This document shows, piece by piece, positions 8,625 to 16,775 of a DNA stretch of 64,000 nucleotides. Positions within the stretch are counted from its first letter, which is position 1. Every line of letters begins with the position of its first letter. Source of the stretch: Erwinia sp. E_sp_B01_1 (GTDB lineage Bacteria > Pseudomonadota > Gammaproteobacteria > Enterobacterales > Enterobacteriaceae); contig NZ_CP142208.1 of assembly GCF_036865545.1 (NCBI RefSeq), forward strand, positions 4,092,001 through 4,156,000, in the 5' to 3' direction. The translations under genes and the position numbers were made by a program. The notes below the pieces were generated by a model, which saw nothing but the letters and a program-made list of their open reading frames with translations, was not told the DNA's origin and did no database searches.

Positions 8625-9361
8625 TTACAATTTTCCGGAGGCTTCACGCGCGGCAACTTCCGCATTGAGCTCATCCAGTTTCGCCGACATCAGCTCACGA
8701 CAGTGAGTAGCCAGCTTACGCACGGACTGATCGGCAAAGGCAGCCGTATCAATTGGCGGCAGCATTTCGATAATGACCAGACCGTTGTTCAGACGGTTCA
8801 GTTTAATCTTGTCGTGGGTATTAGAGACAATGATTGGGATGATCGGCACGCCAGCCGCCATTGCGGCATGGAAAGCGCCGGTTTTAAAGGGCATCAGGCC
8901 GCGTCCACGACTGCGGGTGCCTTCCGGGAACATCCAGAAGGAGATTTTTTCTTTTTGAACTGTTCGATAAGTTCGCCAATGGTGCCATGCGCTTTGGCAC
9001 GATTATCGCGGTCAATCAGCAAGTTACCAGTCAGCCAGTAAAGCAAACCAAAAAACGGCACCCATAACAGGCTTTTCTTGCCTACGGTCACCGTCGTCGG
9101 CTGCACAATCTTGGCCGCGGTGATCATATCGTAGTTGTTCTGGTGGTTGGCAATGTAGATAGCATTGGGATAGTTATCCGCCCCTTCAGGCCGGCGCATT
9201 TCAACTTTAAGCCCAAAAACAGTCGATAATTTGCCAAACAGATGGCCAAAGGTGGCAACGTGACGTGGGTTACGCGGGCTGAAAAGGCAGTAGATACAGC
9301 CGAAAATACAGACCAGTATTGAATAAACGACCACGACGATAAAGCGTAAAATTGAGAGCAT
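8625..9361 (-). CDS. plsC: 1-acyl-sn-glycerol-3-phosphate acyltransferase, with an apparent one-base frameshift
   Basis: Inner-membrane enzyme that acylates lysophosphatidic acid to phosphatidic acid; it is essential in E. coli. Two frames share the gene. From ATG 9361 the protein reads through the catalytic NHQNNYD motif to EQFKKKK; the continuation (WMFPEGTRSRGRG...) is in another frame that ends at 8625. Restoring one A to the A6 run (plus-strand T at 8945-8950) joins them into about 245 residues, the E. coli length and sequence pattern. Because loss would be lethal, a base-calling error is the likeliest cause. It is the middle gene of parC-plsC-ftsP. Confidence 0.9.
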
Positions 9362-9557
9362 TACTTCCTCGTTATTGCTTTCAGACTCCCCCTTAACTCG
9401 TCCACTGCGTAACAGAGGAGAACCTGACAGAAGCCGGGGATCCAGCCCCTGTCCCTGGGGTACTGCTGAAGTATATCCTGAATTAACGAAATACGCCGCT
9501 TTTCACTGGGTTAGCCGGGCGCGCTGGCCCGGTAACCCCTTGCTGGCGGGCAGAGAA

Positions 9558-11831
9558 TTACGCTTCGCTTTCGCCGACTGGCGGCCTCACCGGCCCGTCC
9601 ACTTCAACCCGGTCAATACGCTGCAGACCTCGTGGCAATAATGTGCCGCGACGCCCACGCTCTGCACGGAATTTCTGCAGATCGTCCGGCTTCAGCGTCA
9701 GTTTGCGTTTGCCCACGTACAGCGTGACGGAAGTTTGAGGGGATACCAGCAGCAGCCAGAGCAGCGTATCTTCTCCTGAGGCCGCCTGTGCGGAAGGAAT
9801 AGAGACAATTTTGTTGCCCTTGCCTTTCGACAACTGCGGAAGATCGCCAACCGGGAACAGCAGCATACGGCCCGCCGCCGTGATGGCCAGCAGCATGTCA
9901 TCATCATGATGGATCGCCAGCGGCGTCATCACTTTGGCATTCTGTGGCAGGCTGAGCAAGGCCTTACCGGCACGATTACGGGACACGAGATCGCCAAAGG
10001 TGCAGACAAATCCGTAGCCCGCACTCGAAGCCATCAGCAGCTTCTGATCTTCGGCCTCCATCAGTACCTGCTCCATTACGGCACCAGGCGGTGGCGTCAG
10101 CTTGCCGGTCAGGGGCTCACCCTGTCCACGGGCGGAAGGCAGCGTGACCGGATCCAGCGCATAGCTTCGTCCGGTGGAGTCGATAAAGGCCACCGGCTGA
10201 TTGCTCTTGCCTCTGGCCGCTGCACGATAGCTGTCGCCCGCTTTGTAACTCAGGCCGCCTGGATCGATATCATGGCCTTTAGCGCTACGCACCCAACCCA
10301 TCTGTGACAGCACAATGGTCACCGGCTCAGAAGGGACCAGCTCATTCTCGCTGATCGCTTTCGCTTCTTCACGCTCGCGCAGTGGCGAACGGCGGTCGTC
10401 ACCATAGGTGTCGCTGTCTGCCTGCAGCTCTTTCTTCAGCAGGGTGTTCATTTTGCGCTCGGAAGCCAGAATGCCCTGCAGATTGTCACGCTCTTTCGCC
10501 AGCTCATCCTGCTCGCCGCGAATTTTCATCTCTTCCAGTTTGGCAAGATGACGTAATTTCAGCTCAAGGATCGCTTCAGCCTGAGTCTCGCTGATGTCAA
10601 AACGCGACATCAGCACCGGCTTCGGCTCATCTTCGCTACGGATGATGTGGATCACATCATCAATATTCAGGAACGCAACCAGCAAACCTTCAAGGATATG
10701 CAGACGTCTCAACACCTTATCCAGACGGTGTTGTAGCCGGCGGCGTACCGTATCACGACGATAAACCAGCCACTCGCTGAGGATCTCCAGCAGGTTTTTC
10801 ACCGCCGGACGGTTGTTCAGCCCGATCATATTGAGGTTGATGCGGTAGCTTTTTTCCAGATCGGTGGTGGCAAACAGGTGGTTCATCACCTGCTCCATAT
10901 CAACCCGGTTGGAGCGCGGCACAATCACCAGGCGCGTCGGATTCTCGTGGTTAGACTCATCACGAAGATCCTCCACCATCGGCAATTTTTTATTGCGCAT
11001 CTGGGCAGCAATCTGCTCCAGCACGCGCGCGCCGGAAACCTGATGCGGCAGCGCGGTGATCACCACGTCGCCATCTTCTTTTTTCCACACGGCACGCATC
11101 CGCACCGAGCCGCGACCGCTCTGGTAAATTTTACGGATTTCGTTGCGTGGCGTGATGATTTCGGCTTCAGTCGGGTAATCCGGCCCCTGCACGATATCCA
11201 GCAGATCTTCCAGCGTGGTTTTAGGCGAGTCGATCAGGGTGATCGCCGCTTTAGCTACTTCACGCAGGTTGTGCGGAGGAATGTCGGTTGCCATTCCCAC
11301 GGCGATGCCGGTGGTGCCATTCAGCAGAATGTTCGGCAGCCGCGCAGGCAGCATCTTCGGCTCCTGCAGGGTGCCGTCGAAGTTAGGAATGTAGTCTACT
11401 GTTCCCTGCCCCAGCTCGCCCAGCAGCACTTCGGCATATTTGGAAAGGCGGGATTCGGTATAACGCATGGCGGCGAAGGATTTAGGATCGTCCGGTGCCC
11501 CCCAGTTTCCCTGACCATCCACCAGCGGATATCGGTAGGAGAAGGGCTGAGCCATCAGCACCATTGCTTCATAACAGGCGCTGTCGCCGTGCGGATGGTA
11601 TTTACCCAGCACGTCACCCACGGTACGGGCAGATTTTTTGAACTTGGCGCTGTTGTTCAGCCCCAGTTCCGACATGGCATAGACAATGCGGCGCTGAACG
11701 GGCTTCAGGCCATCGCCAATATAGGGCAGCGCACGGTCCATGATGACGTACATGGAATAGTTGAGGTAAGCCTCTTCCGTAAACTTATGCAGGGCACGAC
11801 GCTCTGCACCATCCTGCGTCAGGTCACTCAT
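9558..11831 (-). CDS. parC: DNA topoisomerase IV subunit A
   Basis: Breakage-reunion subunit of topoisomerase IV, which decatenates daughter chromosomes with ParE. It has 757 residues (E. coli 752). The catalytic tyrosine is Y124 ([12 protein letters not shown]120 in E. coli, shifted by a four-residue longer N-terminus). The quinolone-determining positions are the wild-type S84 and E88 in HGDSACYE. C-terminal beta-pinwheel repeats follow from about residue 500. Its partner parE lies 5 kb away on the same strand. Confidence 0.97.
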   Translation of the reverse strand: MSDLTQDGAERRALHKFTEEAYLNYSMYVIMDRALPYIGDGLKPVQRRIVYAMSELGLNNSAKFKKSARTVGDVLGKYHPHGDSACYEAMVLMAQPFSYRYPLVDGQGNWGAPDDPKSFAAMRYTESRLSKYAEVLLGELGQGTVDYIPNFDGTLQEPKMLPARLPNILLNGTTGIAVGMATDIPPHNLREVAKAAITLIDSPKTTLEDLLDIVQGPDYPTEAEIITPRNEIRKIYQSGRGSVRMRAVWKKEDGDVVITALPHQVSGARVLEQIAAQMRNKKLPMVEDLRDESNHENPTRLVIVPRSNRVDMEQVMNHLFATTDLEKSYRINLNMIGLNNRPAVKNLLEILSEWLVYRRDTVRRRLQHRLDKVLRRLHILEGLLVAFLNIDDVIHIIRSEDEPKPVLMSRFDISETQAEAILELKLRHLAKLEEMKIRGEQDELAKERDNLQGILASERKMNTLLKKELQADSDTYGDDRRSPLREREEAKAISENELVPSEPVTIVLSQMGWVRSAKGHDIDPGGLSYKAGDSYRAAARGKSNQPVAFIDSTGRSYALDPVTLPSARGQGEPLTGKLTPPPGAVMEQVLMEAEDQKLLMASSAGYGFVCTFGDLVSRNRAGKALLSLPQNAKVMTPLAIHHDDDMLLAITAAGRMLLFPVGDLPQLSKGKGNKIVSIPSAQAASGEDTLLWLLLVSPQTSVTLYVGKRKLTLKPDDLQKFRAERGRRGTLLPRGLQRIDRVEVDGPVRPPVGESEA

Positions 11832-11973
11832 TACTCTTGATTCCTCACATCGCGGCGCAACCGGCGCGCCACATCGGGGTCGTTTGGCGAGGATAGTACC
11901 TTATCAGGACGGGGTCTGTCACAGTTAACCGTGGGGTAAACCGGCAGGGGAAGAGTCCCCCCGCCGCAGGGGA

Positions 11974-12741
11974 TTATTTTGAGACGGCAAGCCACTGACC
12001 GACAACCTGCTGATACTCGCCGGTGGCGTTGCTCAGATGCAGCCATTGATCGACATAAAGCTTCCAGCTCAGATCGTCGCGCGGCAGCATGTAAGCTTTC
12101 TCGCCATATTGCATCGGCTTATCAGGATTCACGGCGCAGAGCTTAGGGTAGTGTTTTTGCTGGAACAGGGCTTCCGACGCATCGGTGATCATCACGTCAG
12201 CTTTTTTGTCCACCAGCTGCTGGAAAATGGTGACGTTATCGTGAAACAGCGTCAGATCGGCCTGCGGCAGATGCGCGTGCACAAAAGCCTCGTTGGTGCC
12301 GCCGGCCGGTTCAATCAGACGCACGGTGGGTTTGTTCAACTGCTCAAGGGTGCGGTATTTAGCTTTGTCCGCACAGCGAACCAGCGGGATTTTTCCGTCG
12401 GTGCCAAGCGGCGTGGCAAACCAGGCCGTTTGCTGACGTTTTAGCGTGACGGAGACCCCACCCAATGCGATATCACACTGCTTAGCCAGGAAATCGGGGG
12501 TGAGTGTCTTCCAGGTGGTGGGAACCCATTTCACTTCTGCCCCCAGCGTTTTGGCCAGCGACTGAGCCATCGCCACGTCGATCCCTTCGTACTGTCCATC
12601 TGCACGCAGGAAGGTATAAGGCTTGTAGTCACCGGTGGTGCACACCGTCAGCACTTTACTTTGCAGGACCCGGTCCAGATGTGACTGGGCGCTGGCGCCG
12701 CCTGCAACCAGTAATAAAGCGGCAATCCCTGTTTTTATCAT
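11974..12741 (-). CDS. Periplasmic cyclohexadienyl dehydratase-like / solute-binding-fold protein
   Basis: A 255-residue exported protein of the periplasmic binding protein type 2 fold. The signal peptide MIKTGIAALLLVAGGASA is clear from ATG 12741; a TTG at 12762 would add seven residues with no better signal. The mature part closely follows the pattern I recall for Pseudomonas PheC (LDRVLQSKVLTVCTTGDYKPYTF; PAGGTNEAFVHAHL; DNVTIFQQLVDKKADVMITDA; EKAYMLPRDD). PheC converts prephenate or arogenate to phenylpyruvate or phenylalanine. PheC-type enzymes evolved from amino-acid binding proteins and no ABC permease lies nearby, so an enzyme is favoured; a binding role is not excluded. It sits between parC and mdaB, where E. 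coli has ygiS-qseBC. Confidence 0.7.
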   Translation of the reverse strand: MIKTGIAALLLVAGGASAQSHLDRVLQSKVLTVCTTGDYKPYTFLRADGQYEGIDVAMAQSLAKTLGAEVKWVPTTWKTLTPDFLAKQCDIALGGVSVTLKRQQTAWFATPLGTDGKIPLVRCADKAKYRTLEQLNKPTVRLIEPAGGTNEAFVHAHLPQADLTLFHDNVTIFQQLVDKKADVMITDASEALFQQKHYPKLCAVNPDKPMQYGEKAYMLPRDDLSWKLYVDQWLHLSNATGEYQQVVGQWLAVSK

Positions 12742-12891
12742 TGTTGTCTGTCTCGTTATCAAAGAGGGGAAATCCTACCTTGTGGTACGGCATTATTGCG
12801 TAAAAAGCAAAAGTGTTGTGATCAAACGCACATTTTTCTCCCCGCCTCACGCACGTAGACTGGCCGCAATTTCATGAACTGGAGAATCCAC

Positions 12892-13473
12892 ATGAGTAAG
12901 ATTTTTATTATCGATGCAGGAAAAGCATTTGCCCACTCAAAAGGCGAACTGAACCATACGCTGACCGAAGTTGCCGCCAGCTTTTTACGTGACGCAGGCC
13001 ATCAGGTTGAAGTCACTGTGGTAGACGACGGTTACGTTGTGGCTGACGAAGTGCAGAAATATCTGGATGCCGATACCGTTATTTATCAGATGCCAGGCTG
13101 GTGGATGGGCGAGCCCTGGATCCTGAAAAAGTACATTGATGAAGTCTTTACCGAAGGCCACGGTTCACTCTACGCCAGCGATGGCCGTACCCGTTCAGAT
13201 GCGGCGAAGAAATACGGTTCTGGCGGTCTGATTCAGGGGAAAAAGTACATGCTTTCCCTGACCTGGAACGCGCCACTGCAGGCCTTTACCGATCCGGAGC
13301 AGTTCTTTGAAGGGGTCGGCGTTGACGGTCTTTACCTGCATTTCCACAAGGCCAATCAGTTCCTGGGCATGGAAGGCTTACCGACCTTTATCTGTAACGA
13401 TGTGATTAAGCAGCCCGATATTCCGGCGGATATTGCCCGCTATCGGACTCATCTGAGCGAAATCTTTGCTTAA
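12892..13473 (+). CDS. mdaB: NADPH:quinone oxidoreductase MdaB
   Basis: FAD-containing flavodoxin-fold reductase that carries out two-electron quinone reduction, limiting redox cycling. The protein is 193 residues, as in E. coli, when started at ATG 12892 (MSKIFIID), which has GGAG eight bases upstream; an in-frame ATG at 12874 lacks such a site. The conserved stretches QMPGWWMGEPW, GRTRSDAAKKYGSGG and KYMLSLTWNAP are present. ygiN follows 33 bases downstream: the two form the known quinone-cycling pair. Confidence 0.95.
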   Translation: MSKIFIIDAGKAFAHSKGELNHTLTEVAASFLRDAGHQVEVTVVDDGYVVADEVQKYLDADTVIYQMPGWWMGEPWILKKYIDEVFTEGHGSLYASDGRTRSDAAKKYGSGGLIQGKKYMLSLTWNAPLQAFTDPEQFFEGVGVDGLYLHFHKANQFLGMEGLPTFICNDVIKQPDIPADIARYRTHLSEIFA

Positions 13474-13506
13474 CTAGTCAGACGCCCATCTCACTAAGGA
13501 ATGACT

Positions 13507-13815
13507 ATGCTCACCGTAATCGCTGAAATTTGCGTCAAGCCAGGCCGCCGTACCGCCGTTTTACAGGCTATTCAACAAGTGACGCCTACGGTTTTGCAGG
13601 AAGAGGGCTGCGGCAGCTATCAGGCGCTGACCGATTTTAAGGCGCAGGTTCCCTGGAAGCAGCATTCGCCAGATTCAATCTTTATGGTGGAGCACTGGGA
13701 TACCCTGCGTCACCTTGAGCAGCACCAGCAGGCCGCGCACATGGAGCAGCATCGCACCAACATCAAGGCTGATGTGGTGGAGGTAAAAATCTTTGTGCTG
13801 GAACCGGCTAAATAG
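13507..13815 (+). CDS. ygiN: Quinol monooxygenase YgiN
   Basis: Small dimeric alpha/beta-barrel (ABM) protein which in E. coli reoxidises quinols made by MdaB. About 102 residues from ATG 13507 (MLTVIAEICVKPG); the AAGGA at 13495-13499 is six to seven bases from this ATG but directly abuts the ATG at 13501, so the inner start is preferred. The family pattern EEGCGSYQAL and HWDTLRHLEQHQQAAHM is clear. It is cotranscribed with mdaB and ends 22 bases before the nucleoside hydrolase start. Confidence 0.93.
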   Translation: MLTVIAEICVKPGRRTAVLQAIQQVTPTVLQEEGCGSYQALTDFKAQVPWKQHSPDSIFMVEHWDTLRHLEQHQQAAHMEQHRTNIKADVVEVKIFVLEPAK

Positions 13816-13837
13816 TGATATCAGGGAGTGCTGTGCG

Positions 13838-14767
13838 ATGAGCAAGATTATTTTTGATACCGATATTGGTGTGGATGATGCTTTTGCGCTGGCCTATGCC
13901 GCAAAAACGCAGACTATTCTGGGGATCACCACCGTGTTCGGCAATGTGTCGGTGGACCAGGCAGTGAAAAATGCCCGCCTGTTCTCACGGGAAATAGGGC
14001 TGGATGTGCCGGTTTACCGGGGCTGCTCGCGTCCACTGGCTTTATCCGTACTGACTAACGCCGCCGCCGTGCATGGCAGCGACGGTCTGGGTGATGTGCT
14101 GGAGAATCCTTTTGACGGCCATGCCGACAACGCCATCGAATTTATTATCAACACGGTTAAGGCACATCCCAATGAGATCATCCTGGTCGCCATCGGTCCA
14201 CTGACTAACGTGGCTGCCGCCATTAATCAGGCCCCGGAAATTATTCCACTGATTAAACAGGTGGTGATCATGGGCGGTGCCTTTGGTACCCACGGCCATG
14301 CGGGCAACGTCACGCCGCACAGTGAATTCAATATCTGGAAAGATCCTCATGCGGCGGATCAGGTGCTGTCATCCGATTTGCCGGTGGTCATCCTGCCGCT
14401 GGATGTGACGCATGAGGTGCTGATTACCGGTGCTGAAATCCGCGATCTGAACCTGCCGGTTCTGGAGAAGATCTCAGCAGGCTATCTGAAGTACAGCCTG
14501 GAGAAAGAGGGGTTTGAGGGCATGGCGCTGCATGACACGCTGACCATCTCCTGGCTCACTCATCCCGAGCTGTTTACGGCGGTGAACTCCCCGGTTCGCG
14601 TTGTCACCGAGGGCATTACCCAGGGCCAGACGCTGCGCAGGCTGACCCAGCTTGCTTCACGTTTTGATCCTTTTAAGGGAAGCCGTGACCAGACTGTGTG
14701 CCTGGAAGTGGAGGCCGAGCAGGTAAAACAGGCGTTTTTGGGCTGCCTGGCGCAGTGCGACTTATAG
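13838..14767 (+). CDS. Inosine/uridine-preferring nucleoside hydrolase family protein
   Basis: Calcium-dependent enzyme family that hydrolyses the N-glycosidic bond of ribonucleosides to base and ribose. It has 309 residues from ATG 13838, preceded by GGGAG. The family's calcium-binding DTDIGVDDAF motif is at residues 7-16, and a second conserved block (GGAFGTHGHAGNVTPHSEFNIWKDPHAA) lies near 147-174, where NxxPxxEFNxxxDP is diagnostic. It resembles RihA/RihB/RihC but I cannot assign which. It lies 22 bases after ygiN and so may be cotranscribed. Its 3' end overlaps the convergent LysR gene by six bases. Confidence 0.88.
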   Translation: MSKIIFDTDIGVDDAFALAYAAKTQTILGITTVFGNVSVDQAVKNARLFSREIGLDVPVYRGCSRPLALSVLTNAAAVHGSDGLGDVLENPFDGHADNAIEFIINTVKAHPNEIILVAIGPLTNVAAAINQAPEIIPLIKQVVIMGGAFGTHGHAGNVTPHSEFNIWKDPHAADQVLSSDLPVVILPLDVTHEVLITGAEIRDLNLPVLEKISAGYLKYSLEKEGFEGMALHDTLTISWLTHPELFTAVNSPVRVVTEGITQGQTLRRLTQLASRFDPFKGSRDQTVCLEVEAEQVKQAFLGCLAQCDL

Positions 14768-15661
14768 CACAGGTTGGGTAGCAAACTGCTCACTGAGGAA
14801 ATCCAGAAAACAGCTGATGCGCACTGACAGGGTGGTATTGCGGTAATAGACCGCATTCACCGGGAGGTAAGTTTCGCGCGTCAGCGCCTCCAGAACCGGC
14901 ACCAGCTTGCCATCGGAATAGTCTCCCCGGCTCATAAAGTCAGAAATCCGTACAATGCCCTGCCCGTGCACTGCCAGCTGTCTCAGCGTTTCACCACTTG
15001 AGGCTGAAACTGTGGGTTTAATCTGCAACAGCTGCCCTTCACTCTGCCAGACGGGCCAGACGTTGTGGTTCTCCAGCTGGCTGAAACCGAGCAGGCGATG
15101 CTGGGCTAAATCAGCCACGCTGGTGGGTGTGCCATATTTGGCCAGATAGGCCGGGCTGGCCATCAGCCGCAGTCTGCTGTTGCCTAACAGGCGGGCGTGA
15201 ATGCTGGAATCCCGCAGTTCGCCAATGCGGATGGCAATGTCCGTCTGCTGTTCAAGCAGATCAATCATCACTTCATCGGTGTTAAGTTCCAGCTGGATCA
15301 GCGGATAGCGGGCGGAGAAAGCGGCCATCAGCGGCACAATCACATGCAGCATAAAGGGCGTGGCGGCATTAACCCGCAACCGCCCGGAAGGGATCTCGCG
15401 GCGCCGGGCGATCTGCTCTTCTGCTGTTTCCACCGAACGCAGTATTTCCCGCGCGTGTTCAAGAAACACCTGTCCCTCTTCGGTCAAAGCTATTCTGCGC
15501 GTGGTGCGGTGCAGCAACGTGGTTTGCAGCTTGTGCTCCAGCCTGCTCAGCGCCCGGCTGATACCTGAGGTGGTCTGGCTCAACTGTTCTGCGGCGGCAG
15601 TGATCGAGCCGGTATCGACCACGCCAACCCAGGCGCGCAACTCTTCAAGCGTGATTTTCAA
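14762..15661 (-). CDS. LysR-family regulator, YafC-like
   Basis: A 299-residue LysR-type transcription regulator. The N-terminal winged helix-turn-helix (SITAAAEQLSQTTSGISRALSRLE) spans about 18-42, and a type 2 periplasmic-binding-fold effector domain covers about 90-290. Overall pattern, including GRLRVNAATPFMLHVIVPL and SASSGETLRQLAVHGQGI, matches E. coli YafC, whose inducer is not established to my knowledge. It is convergent with the nucleoside hydrolase, so a divergently arranged target gene is not visible next to it. Confidence 0.87.
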   Translation of the reverse strand: MKITLEELRAWVGVVDTGSITAAAEQLSQTTSGISRALSRLEHKLQTTLLHRTTRRIALTEEGQVFLEHAREILRSVETAEEQIARRREIPSGRLRVNAATPFMLHVIVPLMAAFSARYPLIQLELNTDEVMIDLLEQQTDIAIRIGELRDSSIHARLLGNSRLRLMASPAYLAKYGTPTSVADLAQHRLLGFSQLENHNVWPVWQSEGQLLQIKPTVSASSGETLRQLAVHGQGIVRISDFMSRGDYSDGKLVPVLEALTRETYLPVNAVYYRNTTLSVRISCFLDFLSEQFATQPVL

Positions 15662-15984
15662 GGAAAGCCTTAAGGGTAGAGGGAGTCGACTAAATATCTC
15701 ACATCGGGTGGAACTCTTTTTGCCAATTTACGCTGGCCTGCCCCGCCAGCAGCTTTTTAAGCCCGACAGTAAAAAAGCAGGCCGGCGGCAGAGATCGACA
15801 GCACAGTGGCGGGTCATTCGAATAATAGGTAACAGGATGCGCAAAGAATTGATCCCATCTGTGACGATCAGGGATGAAAAAGCAGGGTTGTGTGAATGGC
15901 ACCAGACTGAATGAAAAGAGGCGAAATTATTCGAATCGGGCGCCGGGTTAGTTAACCAGGCGCCAGACTGAAACAGAAACGAAA
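15662..15984. other. Intergenic region between the carbonic anhydrase and the LysR gene
   Basis: 323 bases without a supported gene. It holds the 11-mer ATTCGAATAAT at 15816-15826 and its exact inverse at 15926-15936, and a hairpin at 15939-15964 (arms GGCGCC-GGTTA/TAACC-GGCGCC with one mismatch) just downstream of the carbonic anhydrase stop. The hairpin may help end that leftward transcript; its T tract is poor. The LysR promoter should lie at 15670-15760, but I see no strong boxes. Confidence 0.45.
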
Positions 15985-16620
15985 CTATTCGAAATGAACA
16001 CCAGGATTTTCTGACAGGGTAACGAATGTCTTCGTGTCCTTGTCCCACGCCCGGATCACGCCGCTTTCAATATCATAAACCCAGCCATGCAGGCGCAGGG
16101 CATTGTTACGCAGACCTACAGCAACAGAGGGATGTGTTCTCATGTTATTGAGCTGCGCGATAACGTTTTCCTGCACCATCGCATTCAGTTTGTCATCTTC
16201 AGTCTCGTAGCTCTTCTTCTCCACAACCGCTTTCGCCGCATCAGCGTAGCGCAGCCAGTGTGAGACGGCTGGCATGGTATCGAGACACTGACAGGAGGCG
16301 ATAGCCTTCATCGCGCCGCAGTTAGAGTGACCACAAATCACGATATCGGTCACGCCCAGGGCCACCACGGCATATTCGATGGTAGCAGAAACGCCGCCGG
16401 GCTCAGGCCCGAATGAAGGAACGATATTGCCAGCATTACGGATGACAAACAGCTGGCCTGGATCCTGCTGGGTTACCAGTTCGGGGACCAGCCGGCTGTC
16501 GGAGCAAGAGATAAAGAGCGCCTTAGGATTTTGACTGGATGCGAGGCTGCGAAACAGCTCTTTCTGGTTTGGGAAAATCTCTTTCTGAAAGTTCAGAAAA
16601 CCTTCTACGATCTGCTGCAT
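15985..16620 (-). CDS. Beta-class carbonic anhydrase, CynT type
   Basis: Zinc enzyme interconverting CO2 and bicarbonate in the cytosol. It has 211 residues from ATG 16620 ([17 protein letters not shown]), with GAGAT upstream; a longer start at 16653 is possible but lacks family support. Zinc ligands C39, H98 and C101 and the D41-R43 dyad are present in [10 protein letters not shown] and CGHSNCGAM. The sequence follows E. coli CynT (219 aa) more closely than Can, yet no cyanase or cyanate transporter adjoins it, so it probably has a general bicarbonate-supply role. It sits between parE and the LysR gene, not a place where E. coli has it. Confidence 0.9.
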   Translation of the reverse strand: MQQIVEGFLNFQKEIFPNQKELFRSLASSQNPKALFISCSDSRLVPELVTQQDPGQLFVIRNAGNIVPSFGPEPGGVSATIEYAVVALGVTDIVICGHSNCGAMKAIASCQCLDTMPAVSHWLRYADAAKAVVEKKSYETEDDKLNAMVQENVIAQLNNMRTHPSVAVGLRNNALRLHGWVYDIESGVIRAWDKDTKTFVTLSENPGVHFE

Positions 16621-16775
16621 AGCGATATCTCTTTTTCTCGGTGTAATGTTCAACCCATCATACCGGCCACCTGACGTTTTTCCAGGTTAAGCATTCTCCG
16701 GTATGGCGGGTTCACGAGGTGGTACTGAATAAGCTTATAAATTTTTTGAAAGTTTATAAGCTATTTTAAGAAACA

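Noticed and set aside
10878..11840. 320-codon open frame antisense to parC
   Set aside because: Shadow of parC codon usage; no recognisable motifs.
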